A DNA stretch of 64,000 bases from Eucommia ulmoides (GCA_016647705.1 CM028327.1:9929726-9993725); one strand, 5' to 3'; shown: positions 34,496 through 45,430, counted from the first letter of the stretch. Notes: generated by a model not told the origin, from the sequence alone. Program-made: numbers and translations.

Positions 34496-35289
34496 TATCG
34501 ATATCTGCTTCTTCTTTTTTATCATGATCATCTAATGTTCTTTCCTTCTTATTCAGTGGATTCGGCTGTGATCTTCAGCAATTGCAACTGAACATGCTGT
34601 TGCCGCTTTGCCAGTGATTGATGATCATGTAGAGAGAGAGAGAGGGCCATGAGCATTCACAGAGTAAGAGACATCCATCATTAGATTTAAAAAGCAATTT
34701 TGAAGGAGTTTGAATTCACTCTTCTTCTTCTTCTGGCTCTTTTTTTTTTTTTTTTGGCTCTTCTTCTTGAATGCTAATACATTATTATATTTTTGTATTG
34801 CTCCCAACTAGGTCCTATATTATATATGTTTAAAGAGAGAATAAATGAGCATGAATGTTTCTTGTTTTTCTGTTTTCTCACTTTTGGGTCATACCATTGG
34901 AACACTTCGTCAAATTTGGGTTTTTTGTTTGGTGCTTTGTTCTTAAGAGTTTTGTTTCCGTTCCCAAAACAAAAAATAGAAGCAGAAATATGGGAAAGAT
35001 TAAATTATGGTTTATGTTTTTTTTTTTTCGTTTTGTTTGGATTTTTTAGAACAAATTTATGAAACAGAATAAAACGTAATTATTCCAAGATTTATGTTCA
35101 TGTTCTACATTTTTCTGAGAATGGAAACAGAATTTTGAAGATTATATTTGATTGTTTTTTAGCGGATATGTGACCGATTTTAAATTAAGGAGTTCTTATT
35201 GAATATTTAAAAAAAATAAAAATTATCTATAGTTCACATGTCTAAAAAATTATAGTAATTTTTATGTCGTGCAGTAACTTTGGACTTTT
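34496..35289. other. Non-coding DNA
   Basis: T-rich and AT-rich. The interval 34910-35170 has words such as GTTTGGTGCTTTGTTCTTAAG and GAATGGAAACAGAA resembling the MITE at 35290, so it may be an older relative. No gene supported. Confidence 0.4.
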
Positions 35290-35715
35290 GGTGGCGTTTG
35301 GTTAGTATTTCTATTTTTTAGTTTCTACTTTCAATAAATTGGGATGAACTTTTGTTTCCATTCTGTAGTATTCTGCGATTAGAAACATGTTTGGAAATGA
35401 CAATTATCCTGAATTTTTATTTTTTTTTAAAATTTATGAGAAGAGAAACAAGAAACAAATTGTAACATTTCTTCCCTTTTTCTTTTTGGTTTAAATGTAT
35501 GGTGGTGAGTAGGTGGAGGTTGCCGATGGGGTGGGGTGAAAATAATTTTGTAGGAGTGAACAAGAATTAATATTTTTTTATTTTTTATTTTTTCCAAATT
35601 TTTAAGGAAATCAGGAATAACTCCTAAATTACTTTCAAAATTTTGAGAATAGAAACGTATTTACTAAAATACGGCGAACAAAATTAGGGAATGAAAATCG
35701 TATCCAAACGGAACC
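35290..35715 (+). mobile_element. MITE (GGCGTTTGGTTAGT family), copy A
   Basis: Ends GGTGGCGTTTGG and CCAAACGGAACC (imperfect inverted repeats). Flanks are TTGGACTTTT and TTGGCTTTT, an 8-9 bp duplication with a one-base gap, hAT-like. It is homologous along its length to the reverse complement of 63301-63717 (shared AGAAACATGTTTGG, TTTATGAGAA.AGAAACAAGAAA, TCAAAATTTTGAGAATAGAAAC). No coding capacity. Confidence 0.8.
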
Positions 35716-35880
35716 TTGGCTTTTGGGTGCATAGTAAATTATAAAATTTGGATTACATAGCAAAAGAAATAATTACATAAATGGATACAAATAATTGAAT
35801 AATTTTTTCTGGGTAAACAGGTCATGAAATTACAATTTTACTCCACTCAATCCACAGGCTATTAATTTTTTAGGTTTTTA
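35716..35880. other. Short spacer
   Basis: AT-rich DNA between copy A of the MITE and the right Pack element; nothing recognised. Confidence 0.4.
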
Positions 35881-36253
35881 TTGTTTAGTCCTTCCATAGA
35901 CCATGTAGAGAAAAAATCTTTTAAATTGTTCATTCAGCTTTTAAACCTCACGGTACAGTCAATTAAATTTTTAGTCCTTGGCAAACAAAAAATGTTCGTA
36001 AAAAGATAAATATACTCATCTCTTTCTCATTTTACGTTAACGTTATCTCTCTCTTTATACCTGATCACTCACTCCACAATCCTCACTCTCTCTCTTTGCT
36101 TTAACACCTCACTCTCTCTAAACCCTAATATCAGCAGTCTCCTATCTCTCTCTAATTAACTTACCGAGCTTCGAACCACCATTGATAGGTGTGAAGAAGG
36201 GTGATCTCATGATTCCCTTTTCCTGATTTAGGTCACTATCGTTCACGCTGAAA

Positions 36254-36412
36254 ATGGATAGGAGCACTCCGTTGAGAAAGCCTCACACATCCGCTGCAAA
36301 TCTGCTCACTTGGTCGAAGAATCGAGCCGATTTGTCGGCAGTTGGATCCGCTGCTTCGGCCGCTTGCAAATCAAGAAGAGATATAGATGGGCGGCAACGG
36401 CAGGACGACGAC
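36254..36412 (+). pseudogene. Captured N-terminal fragment of a DUF4057-family plant protein
   Basis: ATG 36254 opens MDRSTPLRKPHTSAANLLTWS, the conserved start of a plant family (DUF4057) of unknown biochemical role. This is followed by SAVGSAASAA and KSRRD, after which the frame runs into unrelated codons and stops at about 36410. The downstream conserved motif of the family (a GGQVTDEE-type segment) is absent. It lies at the position in the right Pack element where the left copy has the PMI-like fragment, and it is taken as a captured 5' end (possibly including a host 5' UTR, 36140-36253). Recognition is from memory of the family start. Confidence 0.65.
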
Positions 36413-37049
36413 TGAACACGACAAAGAACTGAACTGAAAGGATCTAGATTGGCGGCAACGACAACGGATCTAGACCTCTCTCTCTCTCTAGATATGGATT
36501 TCCAGATCTGAAACCCAAATCCGTGCCCCTCCACGACGGTGACATAAACGGTAAGCTCGGCGATTTTGAACTCGTTCGAAATGAGTAGATCTCAATGGTA
36601 GTGGTTGGATTTTGCGAAATGGGTGTTTTAGATTTATGGGTTTTCTGTATAAGTTTTTATTTAAAATGCAGTTATTAGGGTTTTTTGTATAATTTTTAAG
36701 TCTCATATTTGAAACTCAGATCTAGAATTTCCAGCTCTAATTTTTTCAGATTTGAATTATTTCGCTCTAATTTGCTCAATGTTTTTTATTATTTTGTATT
36801 GAGTGAACATTGGAATGAAATGTTCAACATCTGTTAACTCACAATTTGCGTAAATGTTGACGAACTCACTTCTACACATAGAAGTGTACATTGGTAACAA
36901 GTTTTCGAGGATTTTTTCAATGTTTTTAATTGTTATTCACTGATGTGTTTTGATCGTTCTCAAATATCGATGGTTCGGAGATAGTGTCGGCGGTGATGAT
37001 GGTGGCGATATGGATAGTAGTGGAGGACCTGGAGGTGGAGTGGATGTTC

Positions 37050-37258
37050 ATTTTTACGTTAACGTTAATATTTGCATGATTTTTTCACATATGGAGTTCC
37101 AGACAATATGAAATGCGTTAACGTTAATGCAGGAGACCCCAAGAAAATGTGTATTAATATTAACGCAAACCAAACTCAAACATACAAACAGTAGATACGG
37201 TAAAATCACGTTAACATTAATACACAAAATACCAAAAAATAAAGATACTATAACATTG

Positions 37259-37291
<33 letters not shown>

Positions 37292-37640
37292 CCATAAAAA
37301 TGCGTTGACATTAACACAGAAAAATTAAAAAAATGTACATTAACGTTAACGCACACCCAGCTAAAAAAAAAAAAATATCACACACGGTGAGTTAAAGTTA
37401 ACGCACACCCAGCTAAAAAAAAAAAAATATCACACACGGTGAGTTAAAGTTAACGCAAACACACGAGGATGCTAAAAAAACGAAATAGCGTTAACGCACA
37501 AAGCACACAAACAGATAAGGAAGATGTGTTAAACGTGAACACATACAAAAAGAACACGAAATTGGATAACGTTAACGTGAAATAGAAAATCGTAATTTTG
37601 TAATACAGACAAGTTGTATTGCCTGAACATTTTACGTTAA
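37050..37640. repeat. Second cluster of CGTTAACG-type motifs (inverted relative to 28766-29760)
   Basis: About thirteen motif copies, e.g. at 37056, 37116, 37150, 37207, 37338, 37395, 37450, 37488, 37570 and 37632. Two are in an exact ~50-bp direct duplication (about 37340-37400 and 37400-37455, both with ACGCACACCCAGCTAAAAAA). Reverse complement aligns with 29590-29700. Confidence 0.75.
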
Positions 37641-37770
37641 CGTTAACGATATTTTTGCATATTTTTTGTTTTATTGCATAGGACAAAATGGTAGAATCGT
37701 AAATATGAATAACCAAATAAATCAAAATGCAAAGACCTTTTTCTAAATTTTCTTTGTGGGCTAGAAAATT

Positions 37771-38370
37771 TAATTGAGGTGATTGGAGGTCTGAATTCTG
37801 AAAAGAGCATCTTTGAAGGAAAAAAAAATTAATTACCCTTGATTTTTTTATATAAAAAATCAAAATTATTGTAACTAAATTATAAATTGAATCTAAGTAA
37901 TACCAAAATTCAATTATAAAGATAATATAAAAATAAGATTGCTCTATGAATTGTTTAAAAAAAATCATATATTTTATAATAATTTTGAATTTTCTTGTTA
38001 AAAGAAAATAAAAATACACTTCATTTTTCAAATCAAGCCTGCATTTATATAATAATAAATTAAATAAATACATATGTCAGTTCATAACTTATTGAACTGT
38101 AGATGCCCCACCTTCTTTGACTCTGAATTTATAAATATCTATTTATTTTTTTATTTATTCAATAATTTAATTTGAAAATTCCGGTGATCTAGAGAGAGAG
38201 AGATCCACCGTGAACGGAGCAGCCAAGCCGGCACCGACAGCCGCCGGCAACTCATGTTTGTACATCAAAAAGACGATAATACCCTCATCTATCACAAGCA
38301 AATTGACTTATATGATTCAAATCCAAGAAGGCTAATTGAGTAAATTAGTACAAATGAAAAAAAAAAAACA
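37771..38370. other. Non-coding AT-rich DNA
   Basis: The 207-codon minus frame across 37450-38073 is AT-rich low-complexity sequence plus the motif cluster and is not supported as a gene. A GC-rich patch at 38205-38252 (GCCGGCACCGACAGCCGCC) is unexplained. The 15-mer GACGATAATACCCTC occurs at 38271 and again at 38608, bracketing the MITE below. Confidence 0.45.
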
Positions 38371-38572
38371 GTTAATCACCCTTTGCCATATAATTAGCTC
38401 ATTTTGCACTTTGTCCTATGTGATTACACCATGACCACTTTGCCCTGTAGTTAGGCTTGCTACACTTTACCCCTGTAGCCTATATCATGAGGTAAAATGC
38501 AACAAAACCGACAAAGTAGCGATAAAATAAAGTGCAAAATTGCCTAATCAGACACGGTAAAGAGTAATTAAC
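38371..38572. mobile_element. Small MITE with ~43-bp imperfect terminal inverted repeats
   Basis: Left end GTTAATCACCCTTTGCC followed by TAATTAGCTCATTTTGCACT; right end reverse-complemented GTTAATTACTCTTTACC followed by GATTAGGCAATTTTGCACT. 202 bp, no coding. It lies about 260 bp beyond the stop codon of the membrane-protein gene. Confidence 0.8.
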
Positions 38573-38829
38573 CCAAAAACCAAAAAAAAAAAAAAGTATA
38601 CTCATATGACGATAATACCCTCGTGATGTGAAGCTGAAATGCCATTATTGATTAGGGGCATTTCCGTAACTTGACAAAAGCACCACCACCGCCATTGTTC
38701 ATACTATATATCTCTCTCTCTACATTCGTACACAACACTGCACCCACTTTATATATACGACAAACAAAATCATTAATTTACTGAAAGAAAACGAAACAAA
38801 AAGCAGATCTAAAATCTAACCCATGAAGA
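38573..38829 (-). other. 3' flank of the membrane-protein gene
   Basis: Includes probable 3' UTR (minus strand). A (CT)n run and a TATATATAC word lie near 38708-38757. No other gene. Confidence 0.4.
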
Positions 38830-39186
38830 TTAGTCGCCGGAATCGTCGTCGCCGCCGAAGATGGAGACGCGGTTGTAGAGGAGAAACAGTACGATGACAA
38901 GGAAGAGCGCGACGCCGACGGGTGACCCGCTGACCCGGTGTATGGTATCGGGTTCGCCGGAGGAGAAGATTGAGGAAACAAAGGATCCCCGGTCGGAGGA
39001 GAGGAACTGGATGGTGAGGAGGAGGACGATGGGGAGGAGGAGGAGACCCACCGGGCTTAGAAGCTCGGAGATGAACTCGGTTATGGCCTCGCCCTGGTCT
39101 CCGACGAGGGAGGGGACAACGAGGAGAGCCACCACCACCGCCGCCAGGAGGACGCCGTGGGGAACACCTCGCCGTTCTTCTATCAT
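38830..39186 (-). CDS. Small plant membrane protein with three hydrophobic spans
   Basis: 118 residues, single exon, start ATG at 39186 (MIEERRGVPHGVLLA). The frame extends to a GTG at 39192, but plant initiation is at ATG. Hydrophobic spans are at about 11-29 (GVLLAAVVVALLVVPSLVG), 45-62 (PVGLLLLPIVLLLTIQFL) and 88-104 (SPVGVALFLVIVLFLLY). Between them are DQGEAITEFISELL and SSDRGSFVSSIFSSGEPDTIHRVSG, and the tail is acidic (GGDDDSGD). Codons are GC-rich and clearly unlike the AT-rich surroundings, supporting a real gene. I recognise the type as a conserved small plant transmembrane protein but know no function. No signal or catalytic motif is seen. Confidence 0.75.
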   Translation of the reverse strand: MIEERRGVPHGVLLAAVVVALLVVPSLVGDQGEAITEFISELLSPVGLLLLPIVLLLTIQFLSSDRGSFVSSIFSSGEPDTIHRVSGSPVGVALFLVIVLFLLYNRVSIFGGDDDSGD

Positions 39187-39845
39187 CTTCACACAGTGTG
39201 TGTGTTTCAGTTCTATTTAGTGGGAGTAGGGAATGAGTGGGGTAGATAGAGAATGGCCCTTTTAAAAATATGGGAAGATAGTCACCTTTTGCAAACCATG
39301 AAGAGAGAGAGAGATAGGGGTGGGGGTGTCCATATGTAGAGAGAGTGGGGAGAGCGGGTGGGGGTGGGGGTGACTTCGTTTGCCTTCACAAGCACATGTA
39401 CGTACGGACGTTGCATTTGTACATATTTATTTATTTATATTTTTTTTTAGTAGGTTCAACTTTAAAGCTTCTGAGATAAATTTTTTAGAGCTGTTAAAAT
39501 TTCAAAAATCACTTTCTAGGTTTCATTTTATGGATAAAAAATTTATTATTACAGGATCTCATAAAATGATGTTTTATGAGATGAGACATTTGAAGAAATT
39601 TTTCTTAAAAAAAAATTGTATTTTTTCAACGCAATCAAAAAAAATAATTTTCTTTATAAAATGTAAATTTAACACAATCAAATATTTCATCTAATCGACT
39701 TTTATAAGCTAACATATTCAGAAAATTAGTTGGGAAGAAACTATTTTTTAGAATTGATTATATATATACACATATATAAGGACTTACGTAAAGTTTAAAA
39801 TATTTTAATTGATTTTATTTTATTTTTAAATTATAGAAATAACTA
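39187..39845. other. Upstream region of the membrane-protein gene and AT-rich DNA
   Basis: 39187-39300 is the likely promoter of the minus-strand gene; an AT-rich CATATTTTTAAAAG on the minus strand near 39260-39275 is a weak TATA candidate. A GT/GGGTG-rich patch (39305-39372) follows, then AT-rich DNA without a gene. Confidence 0.4.
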
Positions 39846-40010
39846 TAGGATCCCACATTGAAACTATTAAAAAAAATTGTCTAGTATATAATTTACTATG
39901 TACGATATTACTAATAACTTAATTTAAGTATTTTAGATCACTTAAACTCGATTTTAAAAGTATTGGGTCAGTGGACCACATGGAGCATACAATAACAATG
40001 AAAAATTGCA
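39846..40010 (+). repeat. Solo LTR-like copy of TRIM family C
   Basis: GGATCCCACATTGAAACTATTAAAAAA, then CTAGTATATAATTTACTATG, TAACTTAATTTAAGTATT and a GGACCACATGG end. It matches the direct repeats at about 54590-54738 and 54944-55045. Confidence 0.5.
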
Positions 40011-42339
40011 GTAATTCCAAGGAACTTAAGTCCTTCGAGTATTCCCCTGTTCCTAAAGGCACAATATTAATTGTCTAATTTACATGTGTATAAAAAATAA
40101 CCATTTAATTATAAATGTAAAATTTATAGGATAAAAAAATAATATATTTAACCGTCTTAGAAATGAGAGAGTAAATTTTTTTAGTGTTTCAAAATATTTT
40201 GTCCTAATTCATTATGTAGATTTACATGAGATATTTTGAAATAAGTTAATTTAATAGAGATGTTACATGATATAAAATTATAAATATTTAAAATTTTGTT
40301 TGATTTCAACCTTTAAATTTACATTAATTGTTACTTATTTGTTGAGAATTTTATGATATCCGTCCTAAGATCTAATCCAAGGGTCAAAAAAATCTCCTGA
40401 AACCCTTTATTCCAAACTCTTAAATATCTAATTCAGGGGTAAAAAATGTCTCGAACATTAAATATGTCATGATTTATAAAAAAAAAATATTATTTACAAA
40501 ATGATTTTATTTGTTAATTTTAAAGTAACATTAAAAGTAGGGGGAATATAGTAGGAAATTTCCCTTAATATTGTGTGAAAATGTTAGAGGCGCGTTTGGG
40601 GGGAATGCAATTTCCAAGTTATTTCACTTTTATACAAATTAAAATTCACACACGCAATGTAATATGCCTATTTTTATAAACAAATTTTAAAAGATGGAAA
40701 AAGAATTGGTAGGGGGTGGCTTTATGGTCAATAAAGACAATGGAGGGGCATTTTTTGACTAGAAGGTAAAAAATGCATGTGGAGAGCCCACATTCTTGGT
40801 GGTAGATCTCAATGCAAGTGGGTCCTTTGTCCCTTATTTTTTTGACAAATCCTATTATTTATACTTTTGATAATTATTAGATTCAAAGTACTCTTTGTTA
40901 ATTAATTATTCCCTCAAAAAAAAAAAAGAAAAAAAAAAAAGAGGATAAAGATAGGCTACTTTAAAAAAAAAAAAAAGTTAAAAAAGGGGAATTATTATTG
41001 TATTTCTAAAAAAAAAAAAAAGAATTTAATTTATCATTTTTGTTAATTTTTTGTCTTTAAAATAATTTTTAATAGGATCAAATACGTGAATATATTTAGT
41101 TGATACTAGCTAAATAATAATTATTTTTACATTATAGATAAAATCAACTAAACTATGGACAAAGATTTTAAAAAAATAGTAGTTTATCGTTGAACCAAGT
41201 CACGATCTTTTATCCTTGTTTTTTTTTTTTTTCCTTTTATTTTTTAGTTTTTTAAATAACTTTTTGTTAAATGTGTGTACTTAATGTTGACTAGATATAA
41301 AATTTATATTTAATACCATGTAGTTAATATTAACTTAAATATTCATAAGGATAAAAAAATAAGTTAAAGTAATTTTTTTTTTTATAAATCAAGACATATT
41401 TTACATTTGAGACATTTTTTACCATTAGACCAATTTTTGATCCTACAATCTAGATCAATTCATAATATTTTTTAATCCTAATTTTTACCACTAACAAATC
41501 TCCCATAAATTTCTCACAAATTTTTGCCCCTCATTTTTATCCCTCACAAGTCTTCCCCAAATTCTCTTCCCTAACCATCTATATCATAAAACCCAACCGG
41601 GTGTATTCTGCCTAACACATTTTGACTACATATTTTAACGACTATTTAAAAAATTAAATTAAATTTTGTACTAACAGAAATCACTTTTACTCTTTAATTT
41701 TAGTTAGATTTATTAATAGAAAGTAATTAGTTTTCATTTAATTATTGAATATGAATTATGAAAAAGATAGAAATTAAAAGTCATATATATTTATGGAGAA
41801 ATTGTACCTTTGATTCGTAAATTTTGAGATGTGTTTATATGGGCTGAACTTTATAAAGTAAAACACGTAGTCCGTCAAGTTGCAATTGATCAATGAAGAA
41901 CGAACTCTTTTCTTTTGGCGCTTGTATTGGCATTGACAACAAAAAAAAAAATACATGTATTTCTCATTCTATTTTTTATTGTTTTTCAACTGGAGTACGT
42001 CTTTTAGAATTTAATTATTAATTTTCAACACTAAACATGCATGAATTATGTTTTTTTATTCATTTTATATTTATTTTTTCCTAGCACGTAACCACAATCA
42101 AAATCACAATTTAAAAAAAAATAATCATATTAGAGTTATTTTTTTAAATCGTGCCTTCATATATGGGTTATACGCTAATAAATTAAAAAATTATTTTTTT
42201 TTTCTTCTTATCTAGGGTTTGGACTAATTGAAGAAGAATAAATGGTTGAGCTAATTTTTTGGGAGGAAAAATTCTCACCTAAAAATACACCCCCACTTCC
42301 AAAGCGGTTAAACTAAATCTATATTTTACACCATTTAAG

Positions 42340-42389
<50 letters not shown>

Positions 42390-42746
42390 TTTTATTATTA
42401 TTTTATTACACATAAATTTAAAAATTGACTTAACAAGAGAAACCCTAGGCCCTCTATACATGACATAAAATATAAAAATTGTTGTTAAAAAATCTAGTCC
42501 ATATGATAAGAACCCTACAACTTTGATAGATGAATAAAGATGTTGGAAACCACCTCCTTTTAACTTTTTAATCTAGAATAAAGACTAATTGAAGACGACA
42601 TAGGTGAGTTTTGTTTTTTTTTTTAAATAGCATCCGAAATTGTATAATGTGTCCAGTGAATATGACAAAAATTACTAAATTATATACGGTTTAATTGTCA
42701 TTTTCATGATTGATGGGTTGAAGGTGTCTCAATTGGCTATTTTCTT
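40011..42746. other. Gene-free AT-rich DNA
   Basis: Long A and T runs (e.g. 40915-40945, 41218-41235). Two copies (40437-40480, and inverted 41385-41425) of a ~40-bp motif GTAAAAAATGTCTCAAATGTAA. A (TA)n run lies at 42341-42384. No frame with coding character was found on either strand. Confidence 0.6.
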
Positions 42747-44112
42747 CGGGGAAATTCCATTTACACCTCTTGAACTATTGATCGTGACCACAAGAATCCC
42801 CTCAACTATTAAAATTATATGGAACACCCTTAAACTCTTTAGTCAATGGACAGTCAGACCTCCAGTTTATTTTGTATGCTAAAAATACCCTTTAAAAAGT
42901 CAAACTTCTTATTTTTGCCCAATTTAACCAAATAAAATGATTGTATTACCTTTTGTATTAAATATAGTGGTTCAAAATGACATTTCATATAACTTTCAGG
43001 GTACATATTATAATTAAACCCTCAAATCCCACTACCACACTTTCAGCCTTCCAGCCCCAAATCCCCACCACCTTCGAACAAAACACCACCATCGCCAAAG
43101 CGCCGAACACTACCACCGCAGAACACCAAAGAAACACCACCAACTTCTTCAACTTCTCCATCAACTGAATCACTGTCATCATCATCGTCGTCGTCGTCAT
43201 CCTCCATGGTTTTGAAGAAGTTCATCATCATCGGATTCTAGGGTTTTGAAGTTCTTCATCATCATCGTTGTCATCCTCCATGGAAACCCTAGAAATCTCA
43301 CCAATTTTTTCGATTCTACCTCTCAATTCCTTCATTGATTCTCTCACCTCCCGTTGTATCAGCAAATTCAGAAATAGCGATTTTAGGGTTTAGATTTGTG
43401 AGTAATCGACGATGCTCTGCCAGAGGTTGATCGCATATGATTGAGGTTGATTGCATATGATTGAGGTTGATTGACGATATGCCAGAGCTCTTTCTCTCAT
43501 TTTTCTGTGTTTTGCGGTGGATTTCTTCAAATGCGAAAGGTATGATGCCCCATTTCGAGTTCTCTTCTGTGTTTTGGATCTTCCGTTGTGGTGGTGGTGC
43601 TTCGTTCTATTGTGTGGTGGTGGTGTGTGGTGATGCTTTGTTCGATTTAGGGCTTAGGGATTTCGATTTCGATTTAGGGCTTAGGGATTGCGATTGCGAT
43701 TTTCAGCGGTGTTGGTTGCGGCAATTTGCAAAAACACGTTTGGTGGCCGCGACAGTATTGGTTGCGGTGGCGATGGCGATGGAAGGGAGAGTAGTGTTTG
43801 GTTCGGCCAGGAGACGATGGTGGTGGAGATGTATTTGGTTCGGTGGTGTTTGAGTGTTTCACTCGAGGAGGTGAAAAAAAAAATAGAAAGAAGAAAAAAG
43901 GAAAAAGAATTATTAAAAAAAGGGTAAGGTGAGGGTAGTTTAGTCATTTACTAATTCTGATTATTTTTTATTTTTTTGTTTTGAATGAGTAAGGATAAAA
44001 TAGTCAGTTCATTAAAAATTGCTCCAGCAAGGGGTCTCTATGGTAATTTTGAAAGTTAAGGGAGTGCATGTGAAATTTCGCTATAATTGAGGGGTGTAAA
44101 TGAAATTTCCCC
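42747..44112. mobile_element. MULE-type TIR element with 9-bp target duplication
   Basis: Left end CGGGGAAATTCCATTTACACC; right end reverse-complemented GGGGAAATTTCATTTACACC, with inverted similarity continuing for tens of bases (CTCAACTAT/CTCAATTAT, ACACCCTTAA/ACTCCCTTAA). The exact 9-bp duplication TATTTTCTT is at 42738-42746 and 44113-44121, the Mutator-superfamily signature. The interior is more GC-rich, with GGTGGTGG and GATTTCGATTTAGGGCTTAGG duplications (43640-43690). Frames at 43461-43862 and on the minus strand at 43043-43231 are open but unrecognised; no transposase is seen, so it is non-autonomous. Confidence 0.9.
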
Positions 44113-44987
44113 TATTTTCTTCACTTTCTAAATGAAAACAACATAGAAACAACCAAAAGTCTACCATCACCAAATATATAAATTTTAGAAAAATTAAAAA
44201 ATATATCTTTATGAGAAAAAAAAAAATTAAAAAACAGAAAAAAAAATGGCCGTAGAAAAAAAAATCATATTTATCTTTCTAATATGTGAAATAAATTAAT
44301 TTATAATTATATTTACCTCAATTGATTATATAATTGAGAATTCAATTGCCAAAATCCCTGCAACAGCCACCAATTTTGTTTATTTGCATATAACTATTTT
44401 TTTAGTGAATTTACGTATATAACTATTTTTTGTGAATTTTTCAGTTACATGTAAATATTTTTTTAATGTAATTTTCAATTATATGTAACCATTTTTTCAA
44501 TTTACTTTTTAGTTATATTCACATAATTTTCGACAACTACCAACCAAAAAATTAGTTGAATGTGATTAAAAAATTGTAACTAAAATTTATATTATAAAAA
44601 ATATTACTTACATCCATCGGTAAAAAATGTCTATAATGTAAAATATGTCATGATTTTTAGAATAGATATAACATATTTTTTTATACATTAAAATATTATG
44701 CCAAGCCAGCCCGTTCCAAAAAACCTAAAACACTAAAGGCGAACCTGACCCTAAATTTTAATGTGCCTAAAATCTAAAGTCCTAGCCTGCCACTATGGGC
44801 TGAACCCGTCTCCCCAAACCCTAAAATTTTAGGGACGGGCCTAACAGGCAAGGAGACCCAAGCCCATGAACACTCCTACCGCCTGCCTGTACCACTAGGC
44901 TACTCCTTGAATCACAAAAAATAGAGACCATAGAAGCATCCTATTCAATGATTTATGACCAAAAATTAAAACTAAAACTGAAGTAAG
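44113..44987. other. AT-rich DNA with a truncated hAT-type MITE end
   Basis: At 44612-44655 is another copy of the GTAAAAAATGTC motif. At about 44700-44880 is a pyrimidine-rich stretch ending AAGCCCATGAACACTCCTA, a likely right terminus of a hAT-type MITE whose left end is not found. No gene. Confidence 0.45.
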
Positions 44988-45235
44988 TACCTGTTTGGTG
45001 TATAGTTTGGAGACGACCCTGGCCCTAAACCGCAGTTTGAAAGGTCATAAGAAAGTCTTTAAGTACCTATCTGACGCATAGTTTGGTGAAGAACCTGGCC
45101 CTAAACGGCAGTTTGGGAGGTCATGAGAAAGCCTTTAAGTACCTGTTAGGCACATAGTTTGGAGAAGACCCTGGCCCCTAAACCGCAGTTTGGGAGGTCA
45201 TAAGAAAATCTTTAACTACCTGTTTGGCATATAAT
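44988..45235. repeat. 76-bp tandem repeat, about 3.2 copies
   Basis: Units start at about 44988, 45064 and 45139, with a partial one at 45213. Consensus pieces are GTACCTGTTTGG, ATAGTTTGGAGAAGACCCTGG, CCTAAACCGCAGTTTGGGAG and GTCATAAGAAAG. The array sits just beyond the 3' end of the complex I subunit gene. Confidence 0.85.
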
Positions 45236-45345
45236 ACAAGAAATACAGCAGAAATATGTGGTGAAAAAGACGAGTGTGTTATTGGGAAAAAAGAAATCTC
45301 GACTCATGCGACAAAACAAAGAATAGCTTGAGCTCATACTGAAAC

Positions 45346-45375
45346 AAAAATTCTCATTGAAATGAGAATTTTGTT
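45346..45375. other. Perfect hairpin in the probable 3' UTR
   Basis: AAAATTCTCATT-GA-AATGAGAATTTT, a 12-bp perfect stem with a 2-base spacer. It lies 56-85 bases past the stop codon of the minus-strand complex I subunit gene, so the transcript could fold here. Function unknown. Confidence 0.6.
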
Positions 45376-45430
45376 GAGTATAAATCATTATTTTCAAAAT
45401 CCAGAAAAGCCAAACAACAGGAATCAGATA

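Larger units (their letters stand above)
35881..37770 (+). mobile_element. Pack-type TIR element, right copy (carries a DUF4057-like fragment)
   Basis: Begins TTGTTTAGTCC and follows the reverse complement of the left copy: AGACCA..TAG, TTTTTAGTC.TTGG, ACTCACTCCACAATCCTCA, then GTGCCCCTCCACGACGG at 36524, then the CGTTAACG cluster at 37050-37640 with GTGTATTAATATTAACGC and GGAGACCCC, and lastly CAAAATGCAAAGACCTTTTTCTAAA (about 37724-37750). The outer right end is not recognised. It lacks the MITE of the left copy and holds a different host fragment (36254-36390). Confidence 0.65.

Noticed and set aside
34146..34591. Long open frames on both strands
   Set aside because: They are translations of the GAGAGA/GTATGCATGTATA minisatellite (RERE or SLSL repeats).
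37450..38073. 207-codon open frame on the minus strand
   Set aside because: AT-rich low-complexity sequence rich in Phe, Ile, Leu and Tyr, partly overlapping the CGTTAACG cluster of the right Pack element; no domain or splice context.
43461..43862. 130-codon frame inside the MULE-type element as a gene
   Set aside because: No recognised domain; composed of GGTGG and GATTTAGGGCTTAGG repeats. Kept only as element interior.
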